From Bin34 sp965219935 (GTDB taxonomy: Bacteria > Chloroflexota > Anaerolineae > Caldilineales > Caldilineaceae): 64,000 nucleotides of DNA. The notes below the pieces were generated by a model. It had not been told where the DNA came from, did not search any database, and saw only the letters and a list, made by a program, of their open reading frames with translations. The translations under genes were made by a program, and so were the position numbers. The DNA is taken from assembly GCA_965219935.1 (NCBI GenBank), contig CBDCOU010000003.1:2852001-2916000 (forward strand). Reading direction: 5' to 3'. This document shows positions 9,299 through 17,487 of this stretch, in pieces (position 1 is the stretch's first letter; each line of letters opens with the position of its first letter).

Positions 9299-9835
9299 CT
9301 ACTTGAGCAGCGGCCAGGCGGACACCAGCGTCACCGCGAGGAACACCAGCAGGGCCAGGTTCAGGAACAGGCGCCCGGTGAGCACAAAGAGCACCGCGCT
9401 GCCCAGCAGGCAGCCCAACAGGACACCAATCACCGCAAACAGGCCCAGCCGACGGCCCCGTCGGCGCTGCACGGCCCGTCGCACAATCCGGGCCAGCAGG
9501 GTGCCTGCGGCCCCTCCGGTCAGAAAGGCAATCAGCAAACCCAGGAAGGTTCCGACCAAACCGGACACGAACCCGGCCACGGGCAGGCCGACCGCCGCCA
9601 GCACCATCCCGGTGCCCATGGCAATCCATGGGTCGCCCGGCTCCATATTGTAGGCCCGATCCTGGTGTTCGCGGATGCAGTCCCGGCAGCGGTAGCCGAC
9701 CGGCGTGTGCACCGCGCAGCGGGTGCACATCGGTTCGTCGCACCGGTTGCAGCGCAACCGGGTCTCGACCTCGGGATGACGCTTGCAACGGAGCGGAGCG
9801 ACAACCGGAGGTTGCAGGGCGCGGGAGGCAGCCAT
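9299..9835 (-). CDS. B-box zinc-finger membrane protein
   Basis: The protein has 178 residues. The N-terminal 60 residues carry a B-box-like zinc-binding pattern: C17, H20, C29, C32, C37, C40, H43, C50 and C53, within RCKRHPEVET and CTRCAVHTPVGYRC. A Gly-rich hydrophobic C-terminal half follows, with about three to four membrane segments and Arg-rich loops (RRAVQRRRGRR). Bacterial proteins of this design are common but uncharacterised; the zinc finger probably faces the cytoplasm. The start codon overlaps the nadK stop by one base (TGATG), implying translational coupling. The gene leads into the TPR and STAND genes. Confidence 0.8.
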   Translation of the reverse strand: MAASRALQPPVVAPLRCKRHPEVETRLRCNRCDEPMCTRCAVHTPVGYRCRDCIREHQDRAYNMEPGDPWIAMGTGMVLAAVGLPVAGFVSGLVGTFLGLLIAFLTGGAAGTLLARIVRRAVQRRRGRRLGLFAVIGVLLGCLLGSAVLFVLTGRLFLNLALLVFLAVTLVSAWPLLK

Positions 9836-10743
9836 CAGTAGGTTGTGCCCAGCTTGCCGACCAGGGTCTGGTAGAAGTTCTGGCGGCTGCCGGTGCGCAC
9901 GTAGCGGGCCGGATGCTCGCTGGCCACCACCGTCACCTCGTCCCCCTCCTCCATGTCGAGGTGAAAGTGGCCGTCCACCGTCAACATGGCCTCGTAATCC
10001 CAGGTGGCACGCACCTGGACCTCCGTGCCCTCGGACAACACAAGCGGTCGGTTCAGGGACAGGTGGGGCGCGACCGGGACAATAACGATGTTGCGCAACT
10101 CCGGCGGCAAAATGGGCCCTCCGGCTGCCAGGGCATAGCCGGTGCTGCCGGTCGGCGTGGCGACAATCAAACCGTCGCAGGTGATGGCAGCCAGGTTCTC
10201 GCCGTCCAGTCGGATGCGGGTCTCAATCACGCGGGCCAGGCTGCCGCGGCTGATCACGGCGTCGTTCAGCGCCGCGGAGGTGTGCACCGTCCGCAGGTCG
10301 CCGGTGTCGGGATCCCTTCGATCCACGCGCACGCTGATCATGAGCCGTTCCTCCAGCCAGCAGTCCCAGGCCAGCATGGCTTCGATGGCGGGGCGCCATT
10401 GATCCGGCTGCACTTCGGACAAGAAGCCGACCTTGCCCATGTTGATGCCCAGGACCGGAACACCCCAGGCGGCTCCGCTGCGGCCCGCCCGCAACATGGT
10501 GCCGTCACCGCCGATGGCAACGATGACATTGACGTGCGGCAGGCGCGGGCTCAGGGTGTCGGGCTCCCAACTGGACGAGTGGCACACCTCGTACAGGCCC
10601 TGCATTGTCAGCCAGTCCCCAATCTCGGAGGCCAGCAGGGCCGCATCCGCCTTGTGCGGATGATGCAGTATGCAGATGTTGCGCCAAGGGGCGGCGAAGG
10701 GGGACCGGGTCGCGGCCCGACCGTCGAGAAACGCATCGCTCAT
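9835..10743 (-). CDS. nadK: NAD kinase
   Basis: This enzyme phosphorylates NAD+ to NADP+ with ATP or polyphosphate in the cytosol. The 302-residue length is typical. The signature GGDGTML starts at residue 78. The family blocks GINMGKVGFLSEV, LNDAVISRG, CDGLIVATPTGSTGYALAAGGP and a C-terminal VDGHFHLDMEEGDEV follow in the expected order. In most members the LNDAVI block reads LNE; here Asp replaces Glu, a conservative change seen in some homologues. It is the first gene of a four-gene operon whose other members (B-box, TPR, STAND) have no known link with NADP synthesis. Confidence 0.95.
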   Translation of the reverse strand: MSDAFLDGRAATRSPFAAPWRNICILHHPHKADAALLASEIGDWLTMQGLYEVCHSSSWEPDTLSPRLPHVNVIVAIGGDGTMLRAGRSGAAWGVPVLGINMGKVGFLSEVQPDQWRPAIEAMLAWDCWLEERLMISVRVDRRDPDTGDLRTVHTSAALNDAVISRGSLARVIETRIRLDGENLAAITCDGLIVATPTGSTGYALAAGGPILPPELRNIVIVPVAPHLSLNRPLVLSEGTEVQVRATWDYEAMLTVDGHFHLDMEEGDEVTVVASEHPARYVRTGSRQNFYQTLVGKLGTTY

Positions 10744-11437
10744 GACGAACTATTGTAGATTGACGGGAGTGCCGTTTTTGTCCCACCCCCACCATCACAT
10801 TCTAATTTTCCGGCACCGCGGTGAGGAGAAGCGTTGTGCCGGAAGCCGGGGACTCATCACCACGCCGACAGAACACACCAACTGGGCCTTCGCGGTTGCA
10901 TGCGAACGGGCCGGACGGCCCCCAATCTACAAGGCAATCGCATTCTGATTGGGGACATGGCACTTGGGCACAGGACGGGCCTGCGATAAGCCGGAACTGG
11001 TCCTCGGCACCGGGAACACGCGCCCACGGAGGCATCGCGGCCAAGCGCGTCCGGCCCCGTGGGCGGTAGAGTCGGGCCTGTCTGCCGGAAGTCCCGTCTC
11101 CTTGGCACGCGGCGGGGCAGGGACCCAAGACCCCTGCGGGGTGTCGTCTCACCCATCGCGTCGGCCAAGTCCTCGTGGTGGGCCTGCATCCGGCCCCCCT
11201 CGTCCCGATGCCGCACTCGCCGCGCCCGGCTTCGGGAATGCCACCCTGTTACCCCCATGGCCCCCGGCCTCCGGACACGTGTTTTTATGACGCGGTGCAA
11301 TGCATTCTGCGCAGGCGCGCGTTGACCAATCGGCTTGTTTCGTTACCGAATTGGGTGTCCAATTGTGGACCTCATAATCGTTTAGTAAATTTTCCGCTTG
11401 GCTTCAACTTAAGCCAGAACGCAATTGCCCTGCTCCC
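10744..11437. other. Long gap between divergent nadK operon and phosphoesterase gene
   Basis: About 700 bases without a recognisable gene. The GC-rich part (10800-11280) has several inverted repeats, such as CCGGCAC...GTGCCGG at about 10811-10844. I looked for RNase P RNA, tmRNA and SRP RNA core motifs on both strands and found none. The nadK promoter should lie in its right-hand flank. Base composition shifts to AT-rich after about 11300. Confidence 0.4.
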
Positions 11438-11482
11438 AACCCGGCGGGTCGCCGGGTTTGTCCCGGACCCTGTTGCTATACT
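11438..11482 (+). promoter_or_regulatory. 9-bp inverted repeat next to an extended -10 promoter
   Basis: A perfect inverted repeat AACCCGGCG-ggt-CGCCGGGTT (11438-11458) lies just upstream of TGCTATACT, whose TATACT occupies 11477-11482 (an extended -10 with TG one base upstream). No good -35 exists at 17 bp; the inverted repeat occupies that place. The phosphoesterase start is about 58 bases downstream. The repeat could be an operator or a terminator of upstream transcription. Confidence 0.4.
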
Positions 11483-11540
11483 TGCCGATGCTTGGTGCCC
11501 GGACCCGCCGGGGCCGCGCCCTTCTCCCTGTTGGCGCGAC

Positions 11541-12332
11541 ATGCGCATTCTGGTCCTTTCGGATATCCACGCCAACTTCGCCGCCCTGGAGGCCGTCATC
11601 GCCCATACCAGGGACCGTTGGGACGAACTTTGGTGCCTGGGCGACATTGTCGGCTACGGCCCCCGTCCCAACGAATGCGTCGACCTGATTCGTGCGCAGG
11701 CGAGTCTGTGCGTGCCGGGCAACCACGACCGGGCCGTGCTCGACAACAACACCAGCCGCCAGTTCAACGACATGGCGCGGGAGGCGATTGACTGGACCCG
11801 CGCCGAACTCACCACCAGCAACAGCGCCTATCTGGAATCCCTGCTGCCTGAGCCGGTCCCGGTGGACAGCCTGGACCTGTTGGCCACCCATGCCTCGCCC
11901 CGCGATCCGGTCTTCGAGTACATGGACGGCATCGACACGGCACTTGCCAACTGGCGACGGCCCGAGTTTGCCGCCAAGTTCTGCCTGGTGGGGCACACCC
12001 ACCTGCCGGATATCTTCCGCCTGCGCGTGGCTCAGGTGGACCCCGACGATGCAGACCGCCGGGAGGCCCGCGTGGAACGCATGCGGGCCCGGCCCGGAAC
12101 GCCGGTCAACCTGCAGCCCGAACTGAACCACCGCGTCATCCTGAACCCGGGCAGCGTGGGCCAGCCGCGGGACAAGAACAAGCGCGCCTCCTTCGCCCTG
12201 CTGGTGCAGGACGGACCGGAACTGATTTGGCACTACGAACGGACGGACTATCCCATCGAACTGACCCAGACCCAGATGCAGCAGGCCGGCCTGCCCCGGA
12301 TTCTGATTGACCGGCTCAGCTACGGCTGGTAG
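11541..12332 (+). CDS. Metallophosphoesterase (YfcE/calcineurin-like family)
   Basis: The protein has 263 residues from the ATG at 11541; longer upstream in-frame starts lack family similarity. All metal-binding motifs of the calcineurin-like fold are present: SDIHANF (residues 7-13), GDIVGYG, GNHD, THASPRD and GHTHLPD, plus NPGSVGQPRD near the end. This makes it a probable cytosolic two-metal phosphodiesterase or protein phosphatase of the YfcE/PrpE type. The substrate cannot be told from sequence. An insert with acidic and Arg-rich residues after the GHTH motif is longer than usual. The 3' end overlaps the convergent uvrC stop by 17 bases. Confidence 0.85.
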   Translation: MRILVLSDIHANFAALEAVIAHTRDRWDELWCLGDIVGYGPRPNECVDLIRAQASLCVPGNHDRAVLDNNTSRQFNDMAREAIDWTRAELTTSNSAYLESLLPEPVPVDSLDLLATHASPRDPVFEYMDGIDTALANWRRPEFAAKFCLVGHTHLPDIFRLRVAQVDPDDADRREARVERMRARPGTPVNLQPELNHRVILNPGSVGQPRDKNKRASFALLVQDGPELIWHYERTDYPIELTQTQMQQAGLPRILIDRLSYGW

Positions 12333-14232
12333 AGCCGGCCCCGAGATGGTCCTGCACGGCCTGCGCCACCTTGCGGGTCATGCCGGGCAGGCCGGCCAGA
12401 ACGTCCAAATCCGCCTGGCGAAGACGATCCAAATCGCCCTCGCAAAAAGCCAACAGGCCCTTGCGCCGGGCCGGCCCCACCCCCGGCACGTCGTCCAGGA
12501 CCGTACGCGTCATGGCCTTGCCCCGCAGGGTGCGGTGGTGGGTGATGGCAAAGCGGTGGGCCTCGTCCCGAATGCGCTGGAGCAGGAACAGTCCCTGGCT
12601 GTCGCGCGGCAGGAGGATCGACTCCGGCTGTCCCGGCACGAAGACCTCCTCGCTCCGCTTGGCCAGGCCGACGACGGGGACGACATGCAGGAGGTCGTAC
12701 TTGCGGAGCACGGCCACGGCCTGACTCAGCTGCCCCTTGCCTCCGTCCACAATCACCAGATCCGGCAGCACGTTCCAGGCGGTCTTCCCCTTGCGACCCG
12801 GATCCAGGCTCTTTTCGCCGGCGCGCGCGAAGCGGCGGTCGAGCATCTCGCGCATGCTGGCAAAGTCGTCCGGCACGCCGCGGGCGCCAGCGCCGCGGAT
12901 CCGAAAACGGCGATAGTCGCTCTTGCGCGGCACGCCGCGGGCGAAGACCACCATGGAGCCGGCGGTGTGATTCCCCTGCAGCGTGCTGATGTCGTAGCAC
13001 TCCATGCGCACCGGCGGACGCGGCAGTTGCAGGGCTTCCTCCAGTTCGGCAATGGCAGTCTGTTGCCGGTTGGTGTCAACCCGGGCCGTGGCCTGCTGGA
13101 TCCGCAGGTACTCCAGATTGTTTTCCAGCCCCGACTCCATCAGACGCCGCTTGGGCCCGCGCAGGGGAACGCTCAGTCGCACCTTGGTGCCGCGCCGCTC
13201 CGCAAGCCACTGCTCCAGCCAAGCCTGCTCCGGCGGCATGGCCTGCACCAGAATCAGGGCGGGCACATAGGCCGCCTTGGCGTAGAACTGCTGCAGGAAT
13301 GAGCCGATCAGATCACCCCGCCGGTCCTCGGCGGCTCCGGAGTCCCGGGACTTGCCCAGTTCCAGGCGGTAGTGGTCGCGCCCCACCAACCGCCCCTGGC
13401 GCACAAACATGATCTGGACCACCGCCGTGCCCGATTCCGGGTCGGGCACGATGGTGACGCAGTCCTCGTTGTCCGGCTGGGCGCCGATCAGCACCTGCTG
13501 GCCCACGATGCGTTCGGCGGCCTTGATCCGGTCGCGGATCAGCGCCGCGCGCTCGAAGTCCAGATTCTCGGCGGCCTGTTCCATCCGCTCCCGGAGCTGC
13601 CGCATGACCTGACCCGTATCGCCCCGCAGGAACCGCATCATCTGGCGCAGGCTCTCGCGGTACTGTTCCGAGCTCTGGGCTCCGATGCAGGGCCCGCCGC
13701 ACATCTTCAGGTGGTAGTACAGGCAGGGCCGTTCGTCCTCGCCGGTGATCCGGCGGTCACAGTCGAGATAGGGAAAGATGCGCCGGATGCCCTCCAGGGT
13801 GCGATAGATGGCGCGGGCGTTCGTGTAGGGGCCGAAGTAGCGCGCCCCGTCCCTGCGCATCGTGCGCGTGACTTCGATTTTGGGGAACGGGTCCTGCCAG
13901 TTGATCTTCAGGTAGGGGAAGGTCTTGTCGTCCTTGAGCAGGACGTTGAAGGGCGGCTGGTGCTCCTTGATGAGATTGTTTTCGAGCGTGAGCGCCTGCA
14001 GTTCGTTGGTGGTGATCCACCAGGACACGTCCGCGATTTCCGGCACCAGGCGCTCCACCCGGGGATCGTCCCGCTGGCTGGGCGTGAAATAGCTGCGCAC
14101 ACGCGACCGCAGGACTTTGGCCTTGCCGACGTACAGAACCTCGCCCGCGGGGCCGTGCATCAGATAGCAACCGGGGGCACGCGGCAGTTCGTCCAGCTTC
14201 CGTTGCACCAAGGGGGGTACCGAATAGGCCAT
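12316..14232 (-). CDS. uvrC: Excinuclease ABC subunit C
   Basis: UvrC makes the dual incisions in nucleotide excision repair with UvrA and UvrB. From the ATG at 14232 it has 638 residues, the usual length. Domains in order are the GIY-YIG nuclease (APGCYLMHG, LYVGKAKVLRSRVRSYF), the four-Cys cluster (CDRRITGEDERPC to MCGGPC) and the UVR motif that binds UvrB (AENLDFERAALIRDRIKAAE). Then come the RNase-H-like nuclease (ECYDIS, VDGGKGQLSQA) and the two C-terminal HhH motifs (DVPGVGPARRKGL, LAGLPGMTRKVA). The open frame extends 101 codons upstream, but that part lies inside the transposon end and is not uvrC. A transposon end thus sits within 25 bases of the start, and no strong Shine-Dalgarno is visible. 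Confidence 0.95.
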   Translation of the reverse strand: MAYSVPPLVQRKLDELPRAPGCYLMHGPAGEVLYVGKAKVLRSRVRSYFTPSQRDDPRVERLVPEIADVSWWITTNELQALTLENNLIKEHQPPFNVLLKDDKTFPYLKINWQDPFPKIEVTRTMRRDGARYFGPYTNARAIYRTLEGIRRIFPYLDCDRRITGEDERPCLYYHLKMCGGPCIGAQSSEQYRESLRQMMRFLRGDTGQVMRQLRERMEQAAENLDFERAALIRDRIKAAERIVGQQVLIGAQPDNEDCVTIVPDPESGTAVVQIMFVRQGRLVGRDHYRLELGKSRDSGAAEDRRGDLIGSFLQQFYAKAAYVPALILVQAMPPEQAWLEQWLAERRGTKVRLSVPLRGPKRRLMESGLENNLEYLRIQQATARVDTNRQQTAIAELEEALQLPRPPVRMECYDISTLQGNHTAGSMVVFARGVPRKSDYRRFRIRGAGARGVPDDFASMREMLDRRFARAGEKSLDPGRKGKTAWNVLPDLVIVDGGKGQLSQAVAVLRKYDLLHVVPVVGLAKRSEEVFVPGQPESILLPRDSQGLFLLQRIRDEAHRFAITHHRTLRGKAMTRTVLDDVPGVGPARRKGLLAFCEGDLDRLRQADLDVLAGLPGMTRKVAQAVQDHLGAGSTSRS

Positions 14233-14251
14233 GGCACCGATATTAGGGGAC

Positions 14252-15700
14252 TTATACCGAGGGGTTGACACTCGGTACGGGGGCGGGTTTGGGTCCGGCC
14301 CCCACAGGTGCGGGTGGACCGCGCCTGCCTCGTTCACGGGTCGTCGGGGTCCCCAACGGGATCGCCCCTCGCCGTGCAGCCGCCCCTGTCCCGCGGGCCG
14401 CAACGGGCACGCACGGAAGTCCCGCCCGCGCCAAAATGTTGATCGCCGCATTGTGGTCGGCATTGGCCCGGAACCCGCAGACCCCGCACGCGAACACCGC
14501 CTGCAACGGCCGGTTGTCCCGGTGGACATGGCCACACCGGCTGCACGTCTGCGACGTGTAGGCCGGGTCCACCTTCAACAGGGCCCCCGCCTTGTAGGCC
14601 AGCTTGCGCTCCAACGCGCCCCAGCCGCTGGCCAGGATGCCGCGGTTGAGCCCCGACTTCTGCTTGACCTGCTTGCCGGGTTTCGCCACCGTGCCCTTGG
14701 CGGACTTGGTCATGGCCTTCGTGTTCAGATCCTCCACCACCACGGTGTGCGCCGTGTCGGCAAGGGTGCGGCTGGCCTGATGCGTGGCGTTGTCGCGCTT
14801 GCGCGCCCGTTTGCGGTGCAGCTTCTGCAACTGCCCGTTCACGCGCCGGCTCCGGTTCGACTTGGGCCGCTTGTCCTTGGGCCCCCAGCCCTGCTTGCGG
14901 TTGAGTTCCCGCTGCTTGCGGGCAATCTGCGCATCCAGCCTGTCCGTGTCGGGCAGCGCGTACACGGTGCCCTCGCTGTCCGTGGCCTGCCCCACGTTGC
15001 GGTCCAGGCCGAGCGCACCGTCCGCGGCGGGTTGCTGCACCTGCGCCGCGGGCACGGCGTAGCAGACATGGGCGTACCACTTGGGGTGTTGCTCCGTGCC
15101 TTCCATGCACACGCGCACGGTCAGCGGTTGGCAGTCCGCGTACCGGTTCGACCCCGCCAGCCGCAGCCAGCCAACCTTGGGCACGCGCAGGCGGCCGTCC
15201 CGGATCTGCACATCGGTCGGGATGGTGAAGGCCGGCACGGTGAAGTGCCGGGCCTTGAACCGGGGCTTGCCTTCGTTCACAGGATCCGCGAAAAACCGCG
15301 TGTAGGCATCGGCCAGGTACTTCAGGCTGTAGCGCACGCAGGCATACGGGTAGTCCTTCAGCCAGGCGTGGTCCGGGTCGTTGCGCAGTTCCATGAACCG
15401 CCGGCACAGCGTGAAGTAGGAGACGGACGGCGTGGGTCCCATGCGCTTGCGGACGGCCTTGGTCCACGCCGTTTTGCCTGCCCGGACCTCCGGCCAGTTG
15501 GCCGCGGGCACGTGCATTTCCTTCCAGCGGGCGTACCGCCACTCGCAGTCGGCCAACATGTGGTTCCAGACGTAGCGGCAGGCGCCGGCGATGGCCGTCA
15601 GCAGGATGCCGGTGGCAACGTTGCCCGGATACAGGCGCAGACGCACCGTGCGGTGGACGGTGTCCGGGGCCTGCGTTGTAGAATTGAGGGTGTTGGGCAT
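14252..15700 (-). CDS. tnpB: TnpB-family RNA-guided nuclease of an IS200/IS605/IS607-type element
   Basis: The protein has 482 residues from the ATG at 15700; a longer frame to 15796 would place the start before a hairpin. It shows the N-terminal TnpB/OrfB block (HRTVRLRLYPG, YVWNHMLADCEWRY), RuvC-I with the catalytic Asp in GLDRNVG, RuvC-II Glu in VVVEDLNTKAM, and the four-Cys zinc finger (CSRCGH to CGVCGF). RuvC-III Asp is in ANADHNAAINIL. All three acidic residues are present, so it may be active. TnpB proteins are guided nucleases whose guide RNA comes from the element's right end, here near 14252-14400 and very close to uvrC. No partner transposase (TnpA) gene is adjacent. Similar 3' ends occur in the relic at 5765-5860. 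Confidence 0.9.
   Translation of the reverse strand: MPNTLNSTTQAPDTVHRTVRLRLYPGNVATGILLTAIAGACRYVWNHMLADCEWRYARWKEMHVPAANWPEVRAGKTAWTKAVRKRMGPTPSVSYFTLCRRFMELRNDPDHAWLKDYPYACVRYSLKYLADAYTRFFADPVNEGKPRFKARHFTVPAFTIPTDVQIRDGRLRVPKVGWLRLAGSNRYADCQPLTVRVCMEGTEQHPKWYAHVCYAVPAAQVQQPAADGALGLDRNVGQATDSEGTVYALPDTDRLDAQIARKQRELNRKQGWGPKDKRPKSNRSRRVNGQLQKLHRKRARKRDNATHQASRTLADTAHTVVVEDLNTKAMTKSAKGTVAKPGKQVKQKSGLNRGILASGWGALERKLAYKAGALLKVDPAYTSQTCSRCGHVHRDNRPLQAVFACGVCGFRANADHNAAINILARAGLPCVPVAARGTGAAARRGAIPLGTPTTRERGRRGPPAPVGAGPKPAPVPSVNPSV
14255..14277 (-). repeat. Right-end hairpin of the TnpB element
   Basis: TACCGAG (14255-14261) and CTCGGTA (14271-14277) form a 7-bp stem with a 9-base loop at the extreme 3' side of tnpB. 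Such subterminal hairpins mark ends of IS200/IS605-type elements. It is only 23 bases from the uvrC start codon. Confidence 0.5.
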
Positions 15701-15725
15701 GGAAGTTCCAGTTCCCTGTCCGGCG

Positions 15726-15751
15726 GAGAGTCCGGCTGGCACCGGACTCTC
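15726..15751 (-). repeat. 10-bp hairpin in the tnpB 5' region
   Basis: GAGAGTCCGG (15726-15735) and CCGGACTCTC (15742-15751) form a perfect stem with a 6-base loop, ending 25 bases before the tnpB ATG on the minus strand. It may be a transposon left-end hairpin or a translation-limiting mRNA structure. Confidence 0.5.
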
Positions 15752-15796
15752 GCATTTATGAGTGCCATTATGCCATAAGCGCACAAAGTTGCGCAA

Positions 15797-16195
15797 CTCT
15801 GAGGCGACCCTGGACCCTGGAGCACAGAACTGGCTGTCAACCGCTCGGTCAACCGCTCGCTATAAGCCCCGATGTTAGCACCGACCGTCACAGGCGGCGT
15901 TTGCGCCGGGTGCCTGCGGGAGGCGGTGACGGAAGAGCGGTACAGCGGGTCCACCGGTACGCGGCCGGCGGAAGTCAGCTGTCCCGGTCCGCATCCGCCC
16001 CGGTGAAAGGGTTGGTTGGGACTGTGCCAGCCGAAGGCAAGGAGGACCCGGGGATGCTGGACAAAGGCGGAAACCCGCGATGGGGTGCGGCTGACGGCAC
16101 AGGTCGTAGTCTGTGCCGGGGGGCTGGACGCGAAGCAGCGCCCATACCGCAGCCGCAGCAACGAGAATGAAACAGTGCCCGGACTGCGTTGTAGT
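15797..16195. other. Probable transposon debris upstream of recA
   Basis: No intact gene. A plus-strand open stretch (15901-16170) has no family I recognise. The 21 bases at 16159-16179 (CAACGAGAATGAAACAGTGCC) differ at only two positions from the terminal inverted repeat of the intact IS at 43128-44324. This suggests a solo end of a related element. The tnpB element may also extend into this region. Confidence 0.4.
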
Positions 16196-16224
16196 CTGGT
16201 TATTTGTATTAATTAACTTACAAT
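16196..16224 (+). promoter_or_regulatory. AT-rich candidate recA promoter
   Basis: An AT-rich patch with TATTAATTAA and TACAAT (16219-16224) in otherwise GC-rich DNA, about 73 bases before the recA start. No consensus -35 and no recognisable LexA box were found. Confidence 0.3.
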
Positions 16225-16296
16225 AGATGCCCTGCCCTGTCCTCCGGGCACCCGGCCCGGGGAGCTGCCATCCCGCCTGCGAGCACGGAAACCCCA

Positions 16297-17328
16297 ATGA
16301 AGAGAGCATCCGCATCCAGAAGAAACAGCCTCGACCACACGCTGCAGGATCTGGAAAAGCGCTTCGGCGACGGCATCGTCATGAAGCTGGGCGAAAACCC
16401 CGCCCTGAAGGTGGAGTCCATTCCGACCGGAGCCCTCTCCCTCGACATCGCCCTGGGCGTGGGCGGCGTGCCGGTAGGCCGCATCCTCGAGGTGTACGGC
16501 CATGAAAGTTCCGGCAAGACCACGCTCTGCCTGCACGTCATCGCCGAGGCCCAGAAGGCCGGGGGCCTGTGCGGCTTCGTGGACGTTGAACATGCACTGG
16601 ACCCCGACTATGCCAAGCGCATCGGAGTCGACGTCAACGAACTCTATGTCAGCCAGCCGGATACCGGCGAGGCGGCGCTGGAAGTGGCCGAGGCTTTGGT
16701 CACATCGGGCGAACTGGCCGTCGTGGTGGTCGACAGTGTGGCCGCACTGGTGCCCAAGCAGGAAATCGACGGCGAAATGGGCGATGCCCACGTGGGCCTC
16801 CAGGCGCGGCTCATGAGTCAGGCCCTGCGCAAGTTGACGGCTCCGGTCAAGAACAGCGGCTGCACCTTGATCTTCACCAATCAAATCCGGCAGCGCGTCG
16901 GGGTGATGTTCGGCAACCCGGAGACCACCTCCGGCGGGATGGCCCTGCGCTTCTACGCGAGCGTGCGCATGGAGATACGGCGGCAGCAGGCCATCAAGGA
17001 CGGCACGGAGACCATCGGCAACAAGACGAAGGTCACCGTACGCAAGAACAAGGTCGCGCCACCCTTCAGAATCGCCGAATTCGACATCATGTACAATCAG
17101 GGAATCAGTTCCGACGCGGACATCCTGAACCTGGCCATCGAACACGACCTGATCGATCAGCGCGGTTCCTTCTTCCGGTACAACGACGAGTTGCTGGGAC
17201 AGGGACGGGCGGCGGCCGTGAACAGTCTGTCGGAGCAGCCGGAACTGACCGCGCATCTGCGCGACCTGATTTGCCAGAAAGTCGGATTGACCTCGCCTGA
17301 ATCCCCGGACGACGACACGGACGCCTAA
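16297..17328 (+). CDS. recA: DNA recombinase RecA
   Basis: RecA forms ATP-dependent filaments on single-stranded DNA, catalyses strand exchange and triggers the SOS response. The 343-residue length is typical. The P-loop GHESSGKT lies at 68-75, and catalytic Glu is in FVDVEHALDP. Also visible are Walker B VVVVDSVAALVP, loop L1 EIDGEMGDAHVGLQ, signature IFTNQIRQRVGVMFGNPETTSGG with loop L2, and an acidic C-terminal tail ending DDDTDA. It is followed by a strong inverted repeat and then RNase Y. Confidence 0.97.
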   Translation: MKRASASRRNSLDHTLQDLEKRFGDGIVMKLGENPALKVESIPTGALSLDIALGVGGVPVGRILEVYGHESSGKTTLCLHVIAEAQKAGGLCGFVDVEHALDPDYAKRIGVDVNELYVSQPDTGEAALEVAEALVTSGELAVVVVDSVAALVPKQEIDGEMGDAHVGLQARLMSQALRKLTAPVKNSGCTLIFTNQIRQRVGVMFGNPETTSGGMALRFYASVRMEIRRQQAIKDGTETIGNKTKVTVRKNKVAPPFRIAEFDIMYNQGISSDADILNLAIEHDLIDQRGSFFRYNDELLGQGRAAAVNSLSEQPELTAHLRDLICQKVGLTSPESPDDDTDA

Positions 17329-17340
17329 CCTGCGAACCGG

Positions 17341-17361
17341 CCGCAACCGGTCCGGTTGCGG
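17341..17361 (+). terminator. recA hairpin
   Basis: CCGCAACCGG (17341-17350) and CCGGTTGCGG (17352-17361) form a perfect 10-bp inverted repeat 12 bases after the recA stop. There is no T-tract, so termination may be weak or Rho-assisted. Confidence 0.5.
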
Positions 17362-17487
17362 TCTCCCTGCCCGTCCACGGCCGGCGGAGTCGTTTTCCGC
17401 TTACCGCACCCACCCGGTCGTTGCCCCGGTACCGGGGCAATTGCGCGCAGCATCCGGACGCTGAGTGCAGCAGAACCCGAAAGCAAC

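Noticed and set aside
6262..9306. A 1014-codon plus-strand open frame.
   Set aside because: It is antisense to the STAND and TPR genes, which have clear domains, and it shows no family.
10744..11437. Possible structural RNA gene (RNase P RNA, tmRNA, SRP RNA) in the long gap.
   Set aside because: No conserved core motif of these RNAs was found on either strand.
14233..14535. A 101-codon N-terminal extension of uvrC.
   Set aside because: It lies within the end of the TnpB element and shows no UvrC similarity; MAYSVPP at 14232 is the natural start.
16297..17328. LexA-box control of recA.
   Set aside because: No recognisable SOS-box palindrome lies upstream.
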